Below, piece by piece: positions 17,914 to 24,749 of a stretch of DNA of 24,749 nt. The DNA is from Deltaproteobacteria bacterium. Lineage in GTDB: Bacteria > Myxococcota_A > JAADFL01. The notes below the pieces were generated by a model. That model worked only from the letters and a program-made list of their open reading frames with translations. It ran no database searches and was not told the origin of the DNA. The stretch covers positions 1 through 24,749 of the forward strand of contig JAADFL010000083.1 in the NCBI GenBank assembly GCA_013152945.1, written 5' to 3'. The first letter of the stretch is position 1. Each line of letters starts with the position of its first letter. The position numbers and the translations under genes are program-made.

Positions 17914-18513
17914 TCACATGATTCCGTAACGCTTCTTCAACCTGTTGAAAGTTGAATAAGAAACATCTAGAAGTTCTGCAGCCTTCCTGCCGTTTCCAAA
18001 AGTGCACCTCAAGGCTGATTCCACAAGCCTGCGGCCAAATTCTTCCAGTTCCTGTTGGAAGGGGCCTGGTTCTGATAAATCTTGGATTTTCGATATTTCG
18101 TCCAGGGAAGTTTTACTACACCTTCTCCATCTCGAGATCAGGGATTCCAGTTGCTCCGGGAACACAGGCTTGTCCAGGTAATCGAAGAAGCCGGCTCTTA
18201 TTGCATGAACAAGGTCATATTTGTCTGCAAAACCCGATACCAACACAAGGGCTGCGTCAGGCGCGAATTGTTTGAGTTTTTTACCGAGGCTTATACCGTC
18301 TTGCTCCGGCATCTTGAGATCCAACATTATCAAATCAAAAGTTTTGGCGGACACCAGTGACAATGCCTCCGACGGTTTGGTTGTCCTCTCCACGTCGCAT
18401 CCTACGTTACTGGCCATCTCGCCCAGGTATTTCGCCACATTAGGCTCGTCATCAACTATGAGGAGCTTTATCAAAGCGACTTCAGATCCTTTGTTATAAT
18501 TTTGTTGTTCCAT
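17914..18513 (-). CDS. Response regulator with receiver and Fis-type helix-turn-helix
   Basis: A 199-aa regulator. The receiver domain (about 14-130) has acidic residues D21-D22, phospho-acceptor D65 in LIMLDLKMP, switch residue S93 and lysine K115 in LDKP. The C-terminal helix-turn-helix GNGRKAAELLDVSYSTFNRL plus KKRYGI is of the Fis/NtrC type. No sigma-54-activating AAA+ domain lies between, so the architecture is like RegA/ActR/PrrA regulators. ATG at 18513 has AGGGG 5 nt upstream; a TTG at 18534 is less likely. No sensor kinase gene is in the window. It lies 47 nt downstream of the third FGE-like gene, so it may share that transcript. Confidence 0.92.
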   Translation of the reverse strand: MEQQNYNKGSEVALIKLLIVDDEPNVAKYLGEMASNVGCDVERTTKPSEALSLVSAKTFDLIMLDLKMPEQDGISLGKKLKQFAPDAALVLVSGFADKYDLVHAIRAGFFDYLDKPVFPEQLESLISRWRRCSKTSLDEISKIQDLSEPGPFQQELEEFGRRLVESALRCTFGNGRKAAELLDVSYSTFNRLKKRYGIM

Positions 18514-18560
18514 GTTATCCCCTATCTGACACAATAGTGAGCGATATACAATCCTGACTA

Positions 18561-19598
18561 TTATTGAACCGTCCTTGCCAACCTGAAGCCGATTCTGTAT
18601 GACTTGGTTTCAGGTGAATATGCGCCCCTATAGGCGCACCTGCACTTCCTACTTATATCGGCGCCCCCGCTGCGCGTTACGCGACGCGGGTCGAACAATG
18701 GAGGAGGATCCACCGGCCCCTCGGGATCGACAACAGGTCCTTCATCGAACCTGGACCACCAGTCCCAGACCCATTCCTCGAGATTTCCCAGCATATCGTA
18801 CAGACCATACTTGTTAGGCTCCTTGGTCCCTACGTACGTGGGGAATCCAATTACCAGAGTGTCGCCGCAGTATACGGCGATTTTCTCCAGGTTCGGATCC
18901 TGTCCGCATTCCAGCTCGGTTAGTGTTCCGTCGTTGTCATCTGTCTGGTACAACGGCTTGAGACTGCCGGCACGTGCCGCGTACTCCCACTCCGCCTCGG
19001 TAGGCAATCTGTACCCCTCGCAATCATAAACCGTATCCACGCCGTCGAGTATCACCGCAGCCCTCTTTATTCCCATCGTGGTCTTGTCCTGGTCGTAGCA
19101 AGCCATGTAGTCCGAGTTGTCTTCAGGAGCTCCTCCTTCAGTGCATTCTACATCACGGAACTTGAAGCAAGGGGCCAATCCCCCGGCAATCGAAAGCTGG
19201 TTTGCGAACGCGAGCGCATCGTACCATGTAGTTTCGTATATAGGGTAAGTCTTGGAGAACCATTTTGCATTCTTATTAATTCCCCGGCCCATTATCGGTT
19301 CGAAGTCCGACAACCTGGTCTCGTATTTGTGCATAAGGAAGTCATGTGTCAGAGTCACTTCATGTAATAGCTCATCCGCACGCCTGCCAGGCTCAACACG
19401 GCAATCGCCTGGATAACCTTCAGGTCCAGGACAACCGCCCGGGCTGCCCATCCAGAAAGTGCCGGCAGGGATTTCAAGCCATTCCTGCTCCTCATTTTCA
19501 AGTGTAACCAACACCTTTTCGTCCGAGCAGCCCAAAAAAACAACACAAGAAATCAAAAGGGCTTTACAAACAGACCTGCCTTGCGGTTTCCGGATCAT
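18561..19598 (-). CDS. FGE-sulfatase (SUMF1)-domain lipoprotein, paralogue 3
   Basis: A 345-aa protein with a lipoprotein signal ending VVFLGC (Cys24), so probably anchored in the envelope. The SUMF1/FGE fold runs from IPAGTFWMGSP (43-53) through TWYDALAFANQLS, GYRLPTEAEWEYAARAG (195-211), YGLYDMLGNLEEWVWD and the terminal IGFRLART. It alone of the three keeps the family's W-Y-D-A motif. The C-terminal cysteines are C319-x-C321 (KCRCAYR), not the C-x4-C copper pair of true formylglycine-generating enzymes, so catalytic activity is doubtful. Its ATG overlaps the TGA of paralogue 2 by four bases. Specific function unknown. Confidence 0.9.
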   Translation of the reverse strand: MIRKPQGRSVCKALLISCVVFLGCSDEKVLVTLENEEQEWLEIPAGTFWMGSPGGCPGPEGYPGDCRVEPGRRADELLHEVTLTHDFLMHKYETRLSDFEPIMGRGINKNAKWFSKTYPIYETTWYDALAFANQLSIAGGLAPCFKFRDVECTEGGAPEDNSDYMACYDQDKTTMGIKRAAVILDGVDTVYDCEGYRLPTEAEWEYAARAGSLKPLYQTDDNDGTLTELECGQDPNLEKIAVYCGDTLVIGFPTYVGTKEPNKYGLYDMLGNLEEWVWDWWSRFDEGPVVDPEGPVDPPPLFDPRRVTRSGGADISRKCRCAYRGAYSPETKSYRIGFRLARTVQ

Positions 19599-20710
19599 AG
19601 CGTGGTCCTTGCCAACCTGAAGCCGGTGAAATGAAACCCGAATCGCGGTGAAGATGCACCTAGTGGCTCCCTATTGCTGGACCTCAGGAATTTCAGGTCT
19701 GTGAAACCGTCGGAACGTGATATTCCCGTCAAATTATTTATTGGGATATCATCTATTGGCTCAATCGGCTGGTACGGATCCACAACCTCATCGCCTTCCT
19801 CTATTGCGTACTTTCCAAAGTTGTCCCAGACCCATTCGTTAGCATTTCCTATCATGTCGTACAGGCCCCAGGCATTCGGCGCCTTTTGCCCTACCTCCTG
19901 GGCCTCCTGGGCGTTTCCGCAGTACCAGGCTATCTTGTCCATGTTCTCGTCAAATTCACATTCCTTGGCGGAGATGGTTCCGTCGTTTCCAGGCGACGGG
20001 TATACAGGCGTGTTGCTGCCGGCCCGTGCCGCGTACTCCCATTCCGCGTCGGTGGGCAGCCTATACCCTTTGCAGTCGTATGGAGACTCAACGCCGTTGA
20101 GTTCGACATCGGCGTAATCTATGCTGTTCGTGTACTTGACTTCGTGCACACATATCTTGTTGCCCTTTTCGTCCGAGCTCCATTGCCCGCAGGATATCAC
20201 GTCACCCAAGAAACAGTCCATGAAATCGTCTGTCTCGATGCCGTTTACGCACTTGATATTCGAGAGCCTGTAACACGGTTTGTAACCCCGGCTCTTGGAA
20301 TACAGGTTCGCGTATGCTATTGCGACGTACCTGTTAATTCCGCTCGTCGGGCACCTGGGGCATATCTTCAGTTCCTGGTGGATGTTATCGTAAATGGTCA
20401 ACCAGTAGTTGCCGGTGAGCGCGTGGAACTCTTCCTGGGTGGTCTCGTACTTGGACAAGTAGAAGCCACGGGTTAGCGTGACCTTATGCAACACCTCGCT
20501 ATCGTACCTGTACGGCTCCGGTTCGCAGCTTCCTGGATATTCTTTCGGCCCCGGACACCCACTGGGACTTCCCATCCAGAACGTGCCGCCTTGCAGCTCC
20601 ACCATCTCGATCTCCGGTTTTTCTTTGTCCTGGGCGCCGCACCCGCCGGAGCATGCAAGCAGCATTGCCGCGCACAACAGGAGCAACTTTTTGTTAAGCG
20701 TAACATCCAT
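19595..20710 (-). CDS. FGE-sulfatase (SUMF1)-domain lipoprotein, paralogue 2
   Basis: A 371-aa lipoprotein with signal MDVTLNKKLLLLCAAMLLAC (lipobox LLAC, Cys20; alternative SGGC at Cys24). SUMF1-fold landmarks are GGTFWMGSPSGCPGP, GYRLPTDAEWEYAARAG (215-231), AWYCGN, WGLYDMIGNANEWVWD and GFRLART. The C-terminal region that carries the copper-binding cysteines in real FGE has no cysteine at all (after C264). C-x-x-C-P (117-121) replaces the sequence before the usual W-Y-D-A. ATG at 20710, with AGGTGAAG before it and 5 nt after the previous stop, is much better than the GTG-type start at 20803 inside the preceding gene. Probably non-catalytic. Confidence 0.9.
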   Translation of the reverse strand: MDVTLNKKLLLLCAAMLLACSGGCGAQDKEKPEIEMVELQGGTFWMGSPSGCPGPKEYPGSCEPEPYRYDSEVLHKVTLTRGFYLSKYETTQEEFHALTGNYWLTIYDNIHQELKICPRCPTSGINRYVAIAYANLYSKSRGYKPCYRLSNIKCVNGIETDDFMDCFLGDVISCGQWSSDEKGNKICVHEVKYTNSIDYADVELNGVESPYDCKGYRLPTDAEWEYAARAGSNTPVYPSPGNDGTISAKECEFDENMDKIAWYCGNAQEAQEVGQKAPNAWGLYDMIGNANEWVWDNFGKYAIEEGDEVVDPYQPIEPIDDIPINNLTGISRSDGFTDLKFLRSSNREPLGASSPRFGFHFTGFRLARTTL

Positions 20711-20715
20711 TTTCT

Positions 20716-21816
20716 TCACCTGACCGTTCTGACGAGCCTGACGCCTGAAAAGCCGTTTCCAATGAACTGCCCCTCGTATGAAACACAACCCCGGAATCCG
20801 CAACGAGTGTAGGCCGCACCGTTCGGTAAGCCTCGCCTTCCACCTACAGGATTGGTTGTATCCGGTTTGTAAAGGCAGTACGGATCGACCACGCCGTCTT
20901 CATCGTTTTCGACCTCGTACGGGCAACAACCACCCCATATCCACTCGCTGACATTTCCAAGCATGTCGTACAAGCCCCAGGCGTTCGGCGCCTTCAATCC
21001 CACTGGTTTTGGAAGCTCTGTATTGCCGCAGTACCAGGCCACCTTGTCCAGGTTTTCGTCGAACTCACACTCCAGGTGAGAAATGGTTCCGTCGTTTCCA
21101 GGCGATGGATATATCGCAGTATTGCTGCCGGCCCGCGCCGCGTACTCCCATTCCGCCTCGGTAGGCAACCTGTACCCCGTGCAGTCGTACACCGTGCCTG
21201 CATGGTTAAGCTCTATCTTTGCGTGCGCGATTCCATCCGGCATTACCTCCTTAAGCTTGCAGACCTGATTACCGTGCTCATCAGTACCCCATTCACGGCA
21301 GCCAGTTTCTTCCTCCTTGTAACAGTCCATGTATTCTTTGGGTTTCCTGTTGATTTCACACTGGACTTCAGAGAGCTTGTAGCAGGGAGGGAGGCCGTGG
21401 GCTATTGACAACTGGTTTGCAACTGCGAATGCCGTGTACCTGCTTATAAAGTTGGCCGGACAATCAAGGCACACATCGGGGGGATGAGCTTCCAGGTAGA
21501 TGGGGAATGAGTACTTGCCCATCAGCTCGAAGTACTCCCTTTGCGTGATTTCGTGTCGCATGATGAAAAAATCATGTGTCAGCGTGACCTTGTGAAGTAC
21601 CTCGCCGTTCTGCCTTCCATCCTCTGCCCGGCAATCGCCGGGATAGCCCTCGGGACCCGGGCAGCCCGAGGGAGTACCCATCCAGAAAGCTCCCTTTCGA
21701 ATCAATGCCAAGTCCTTGTTTGTAGATGTTTCATCACCGCAGCCAGTACACATTAGAATCACTGCCAACCCGCCCGCGAAACAGCTCAGACAACGAAAAA
21801 GCTTGTTTTTAGTCAT
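20716..21816 (-). CDS. FGE-sulfatase (SUMF1)-domain lipoprotein, paralogue 1
   Basis: A 366-aa protein with a lipoprotein signal (LMCTGC, Cys26). SUMF1-fold landmarks are KGAFWMGTPSGCPGP, GYRLPTEAEWEYAARAG (214-230), AWYCGN, NAWGLYDMLGNVSEWIW and GVRLVRT. Near the C-terminus RCGFRGC gives C339-x4-C344, the same spacing as the copper-binding pair of human and Streptomyces FGE. However, alignment through R-C-x-[YF]-R to paralogue 3 makes the match uncertain. C116-x-x-C119-P precedes a degenerate R-Y-T-A in place of W-Y-D-A. ATG at 21816 overlaps the TGA of the cysteine-rich gene, with AGGGTG four bases upstream. It is closest to paralogue 2. Confidence 0.9.
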   Translation of the reverse strand: MTKNKLFRCLSCFAGGLAVILMCTGCGDETSTNKDLALIRKGAFWMGTPSGCPGPEGYPGDCRAEDGRQNGEVLHKVTLTHDFFIMRHEITQREYFELMGKYSFPIYLEAHPPDVCLDCPANFISRYTAFAVANQLSIAHGLPPCYKLSEVQCEINRKPKEYMDCYKEEETGCREWGTDEHGNQVCKLKEVMPDGIAHAKIELNHAGTVYDCTGYRLPTEAEWEYAARAGSNTAIYPSPGNDGTISHLECEFDENLDKVAWYCGNTELPKPVGLKAPNAWGLYDMLGNVSEWIWGGCCPYEVENDEDGVVDPYCLYKPDTTNPVGGRRGLPNGAAYTRCGFRGCVSYEGQFIGNGFSGVRLVRTVR

Positions 21817-24065
21817 GGTTCACCCTGGTGCACAATGATGTATTGACTCATCTCGTCCTCTGCGAATTTCTCGGACTCGTTTGCAAGCGCATCACCCGCC
21901 TGCACGCGGGAGTCCACGTTTATTACAGAGTACTTTTCGCCGTTGATATAAATATTGTCGCTTTCATTGGGCTTCAGGTCCAGCTCCAGACCATCAGCCT
22001 CGAAGTGAAGCATCTGGACCTCCTGGTACGAGGAGTACGTGGCTATCTTTGGACAGCCGAACGACCTGGACTCGACCGCCAGTCCAGGTACATCGAGCAA
22101 CCAGCCGTCCTCGAACTTGACCATGCTGGCATAGACCAGCATCCCATCTCTCTCTATAGCTGCAGAGTAGAACCTGGACTTGCGGGATTTGAAATCGCGC
22201 ATGTTGAGACCCCTGGCATTGGCGTAGTGAATCGTGACAGTATCGCCCTTGGAAATTTCAAGCTTCTCGCCGCGAGGAACAGGCAGGCCAAGGATCGCGT
22301 CGTCGTGCCCGCCGTCAACCATGCAGTGCAGGTCCGCTTCCTGGAGCTGTTCGTTCCGGTCGGAGTACTTGATGCCAGAGACCACGCAGTCGCATGAATC
22401 TTCGGGTGTTTCGTTTATATTGATTCCGCAGAAGTCGTTGTAGAACAGCGGGGGAATGTAAGAGACCGCAGGGCCTGACCCGCCCGAGTAGCATACAGGA
22501 TCGACGTTTGGATCCATGCACATCCCTGTCTTCTCGTCGCACCACTCGTCTCCCTGGGGGCAGCCCACGTCCAGGCACGAGCGCACGCACCTGCCTGTAG
22601 TCTCGTTGCAGTACCCGAGCGGCATGGAACAAAGCTCGTTTGTAAACTCGTTTGTAATGGTTTTTCGGCACGCCCCAAGATCGCACAGGCCTGTCTTCTC
22701 GTCGCACTCGGCATAGTCAGGGCAGCCTGTCTCGGTACAGCTTGGAGAGCACTTGCCGAGTATGCAGGCAGGCCTTGTCTCCGGGCAGTCTTTTGATCGC
22801 TCGCACTCGTGCCCGCCTATCGAGTAATATAGCGGGGTGAATCCTGTGCTCATGGGAGGACCACACGAGAGCCGGTCGCTTGGTGATGTATTGTCGAAAG
22901 ATGTGTTCCAGGCGCCTGCATTGTGCACAAGGAAAGGAGTTCCGCCCATGTGTACTTCTTTTGTCTCGTCCGGCTTTATAACCACAGGCTCGAACGAGTC
23001 TTCGTGAGACTTTATTACAGTGGCCACAACGGTTTGGTAACCGATATCCTTCCTTCTCGGCGTGCACCCTATCTCCTTGAAATCATAATAATAAGGGTAG
23101 GGCAGCAGATTTTCGGGAGAGGGATCGACCTGCGCGACAGCCCCGTACCCGGCCCTGTACAACGGAAAGTACGAAGGAGACAGCAATGTCAGCATCACGC
23201 CTGCCGGCTCATAATAGTCGTCGATGAGGTACAGATCCACCACCACCTTGTTTCCAACGTCCAAGGGCTGCTGTGCCGACCAATCGAACGGAACATCTCC
23301 TGATATTACCAGGCCCAGCCGATCCCTTACCTCGAAGTGGGCAAAGCCTGGATCCTTGGACCTCTCAAACATTGTCAGGGTGCCTCCGTGCCGCCTGTTC
23401 CAGGGAACTACCTGGATGTCGTAGTGAGGCGGCGCATCCTGGTCGAGGTTGTCTATGTATATCCTGCCCCTGTACCCCCTCCTGGTAGTGATGTCCACGG
23501 CAAGGCTCTTGCCGAAAGCCTCCTTGAGGCTCCTGGGCACGTGGGCGCAAGAATCATAAGGATCTGGTATTATGCACTCTTTTGAATACGGATCGCACCA
23601 CAGGCCGTCCCTGCAGCCTGTTTGATAGCAGTTTGACTCGCACTTCCTTGTATCCCAGTTGCAGTACTCGTCTTCGCTGCAATCTCTAAAATACCAGCAG
23701 AATACTGGTCCGCACGTGTGAGTGGCAGGGATACAGCTGACACCTTCCGGCGCGCCAGGCAGGAAGATCGCTTGGCAGTCCTTTTTACTCATGCACCTCT
23801 GGTATATCTCGATGCATCTCCCGTTCTCGCATATCAGCGGGAAGTCGCAGTCGTACACATCATCGCAGTACCCCTTTGGCATGCACATGCCTTTGCTCTT
23901 CAAACAGATGCCGTCAACACCGCACTCGCTGTTTTCAATGCAGGGCTTTGACTTGAGCTTGTAAGTAGGCAAATCCTCGGTGCAGGAGAAGAGGATGAAC
24001 ACCAGGCCCGCCCCCAGGACGGGCCTGGCATATTTTGCAAAAACCGATTGTGCTAATAAGAACAC
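21813..24065 (-). CDS. Large cysteine-rich lipoprotein
   Basis: A 750-aa protein with 46 cysteines. The signal peptide ends FILFSC (Cys28), so it should be lipid-anchored in the envelope. Two cysteine clusters (about 42-173 and 421-525) are built of short repeats such as IENSECGVDGIC, YAECDEKTGLC and EWCDEKTGMC, as in myxobacterial surface lipoproteins. Between them lies a segment of about 227 residues with one single cysteine, C334, inside CTPRR. The C-terminal 200 residues are cysteine-poor. Start GTG at 24065 has AGGAG 11 nt upstream; its spacing is long and the start moderately certain. It overlaps FGE paralogue 1. I do not recognise a family for the full protein. Confidence 0.88.
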   Translation of the reverse strand: MFLLAQSVFAKYARPVLGAGLVFILFSCTEDLPTYKLKSKPCIENSECGVDGICLKSKGMCMPKGYCDDVYDCDFPLICENGRCIEIYQRCMSKKDCQAIFLPGAPEGVSCIPATHTCGPVFCWYFRDCSEDEYCNWDTRKCESNCYQTGCRDGLWCDPYSKECIIPDPYDSCAHVPRSLKEAFGKSLAVDITTRRGYRGRIYIDNLDQDAPPHYDIQVVPWNRRHGGTLTMFERSKDPGFAHFEVRDRLGLVISGDVPFDWSAQQPLDVGNKVVVDLYLIDDYYEPAGVMLTLLSPSYFPLYRAGYGAVAQVDPSPENLLPYPYYYDFKEIGCTPRRKDIGYQTVVATVIKSHEDSFEPVVIKPDETKEVHMGGTPFLVHNAGAWNTSFDNTSPSDRLSCGPPMSTGFTPLYYSIGGHECERSKDCPETRPACILGKCSPSCTETGCPDYAECDEKTGLCDLGACRKTITNEFTNELCSMPLGYCNETTGRCVRSCLDVGCPQGDEWCDEKTGMCMDPNVDPVCYSGGSGPAVSYIPPLFYNDFCGININETPEDSCDCVVSGIKYSDRNEQLQEADLHCMVDGGHDDAILGLPVPRGEKLEISKGDTVTIHYANARGLNMRDFKSRKSRFYSAAIERDGMLVYASMVKFEDGWLLDVPGLAVESRSFGCPKIATYSSYQEVQMLHFEADGLELDLKPNESDNIYINGEKYSVINVDSRVQAGDALANESEKFAEDEMSQYIIVHQGEP

Positions 24066-24079
24066 TGCTGCTTTAACTC

Positions 24080-24749
24080 CTAGTTGGTTTCCTGCCCATC
24101 CAGGCAGTTGTTAGCGTATACGACGGAAAAATTATATTGAGTAAATTGATAGCAATAGAGGCCGGAAAACCCGCTAGTACAGTTGGCCATCTCCTTGTAA
24201 TCGAAAACATTCCTTCCATTGGCATCGTTCCAGGCACCACTACTGTTGTGCGGCTCATCTATGCCCCTGTCATTGTACCTATCTGTTGTCTTAGTACTGC
24301 TCAATTTACATACATTCGATGGGTATGCTTCGCACAGCCTGTCCCACAATCCTACTATAAAACTTACTGAATGATTTTGGTCGTCCCCAAAACCAACCTT
24401 TTCCTCCAACTGCGTGCTGTCGTACAGGTCCCAGAAAAACCGTGCAACGTTCAGCCGCTCCTGGTAGTCTGGGTACGATGCATCGTTCTCCCTGAAGCAA
24501 TCGGTTAATGCCTCATTGCGGTTGGATGTATATGTCTTTCTCGTCTTTCTCTCGAGTAAGAGTTCATAGTTCTGCAAGTGTGTGGGGCAGTAATCATCGT
24601 TTGAGATCCCGTTGTGGTCACTTGGATGCCCGCAATAATACACAAAGGGATATGTTGCATCGTCGTCAAAGAACGCTGCGCCTGCAATGAAGTCCTGGAA
24701 TCCTGTAACAGTGGCCGAGTTCTCGGAGTGATAGATGTTTAGGTACCCT
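24080..24749 (-). CDS. C-terminal part of an exported protein, possibly metallopeptidase-like (partial)
   Basis: The frame is open from the window edge to TAG at 24080-24082, giving at least 222 residues without the N-terminus. The text HSENSATVTGFQDFIAGAAFF followed later by VARFFWDLYDS and a short FIVGLWDRL resembles the region after the zinc site in some deltaproteobacterial metallopeptidase-like surface proteins. There the pattern is 'EGFADF' and then 'WDLYD'. Eight or so cysteines suggest an extracytoplasmic location. The HExxH that would prove the idea would lie upstream, outside the window. The cysteine-rich lipoprotein starts 14 nt downstream, so both are likely in one operon. Confidence 0.6.
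   Translation of the reverse strand, partial: GYLNIYHSENSATVTGFQDFIAGAAFFDDDATYPFVYYCGHPSDHNGISNDDYCPTHLQNYELLLERKTRKTYTSNRNEALTDCFRENDASYPDYQERLNVARFFWDLYDSTQLEEKVGFGDDQNHSVSFIVGLWDRLCEAYPSNVCKLSSTKTTDRYNDRGIDEPHNSSGAWNDANGRNVFDYKEMANCTSGFSGLYCYQFTQYNFSVVYANNCLDGQETN

Noticed and set aside
19886-20476. 196-codon + strand frame inside FGE-like paralogue 2
   Set aside because: Antisense shadow of a gene with clear SUMF1 motifs; composition is not protein-like.
20711-20803. Upstream extension of FGE-like paralogue 2 to 20803
   Set aside because: It would overlap paralogue 1 by about 90 bp and put 31 charged residues before an evident lipoprotein signal; ATG at 20710 has a good ribosome binding site.
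1-24749. CRISPR arrays, insertion sequences, integrase or attachment sites
   Set aside because: No spaced direct repeats, transposase or recombinase genes were seen; the only tRNA gene shows no duplicated 3' end nearby.

Overview
The left half of the window (1-12531, all + strand) is the conserved bacterial translation and transcription cluster: the 3' end of tuf, rpmG, a tRNA-Trp gene, secE, nusG, rplK, rplA, rplJ, rplL, rpoB and rpoC. Every gene is intact with a plausible ribosome binding site. The order and protein lengths (RpoB 1381 aa, RpoC 1383 aa with E. coli-like zinc and catalytic residues, SecE with three predicted membrane segments) point to a Gram-negative bacterium of proteobacterial or deltaproteobacterial type. 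A 464-bp leader separates rplA from rplJ. It holds a weak terminator-like hairpin, three copies of TGTAAGAG and a perfect 8-bp hairpin, and is the probable site of L10/L12 autoregulation. A 10-bp hairpin lies between rplL and rpoB.

rpoC is followed by a 389-bp gap (12532-12920) with a possible terminator, a tiny lipoprotein-signal-like ORF and an ORF interrupted by one stop. The + strand cluster converges there with genes read from the other strand.

The right half (12921-24749) is entirely on the minus strand. Read in the direction of transcription, from right to left, it starts with the C-terminal part of an exported protein that enters from outside the window. Next come a 750-aa cysteine-rich lipoprotein and three tandem lipoproteins with formylglycine-generating-enzyme-like (FGE-sulfatase/SUMF1) domains. 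From the cysteine-rich gene to the third FGE-like gene, the genes are joined by 4-nt ATGA overlaps or a 5-nt gap, so they look like one translationally coupled unit. A receiver plus Fis-type-helix response regulator follows 47 nt later. After a 295-bp gap there is a tight four-gene operon for a Gld-type ABC exporter: ATPase, permease, GldG-like auxiliary protein and DUF4340 protein.

Cysteine-rich 'C..D..C' lipoproteins, multi-copy FGE-domain lipoproteins and the Gld-type exporter are typical of Myxococcota, Bradymonadales and related deltaproteobacterial lineages. I infer such an organism; no sequence search was possible.

The most interesting unit is the lipoprotein locus at 18561-24065. The cysteine-rich protein carries an isolated Cys334 in the pentapeptide CTPRR. 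This fits the C-x-P-x-R core that formylglycine-generating enzymes modify in sulfatases, and three FGE-like paralogues are encoded directly downstream. The paralogues differ in their C-terminal cysteines: C-x4-C in the first, none in the second, C-x-C in the third. This allows the speculative but testable idea of a dedicated cell-envelope cofactor-maturation or surface-recognition system.
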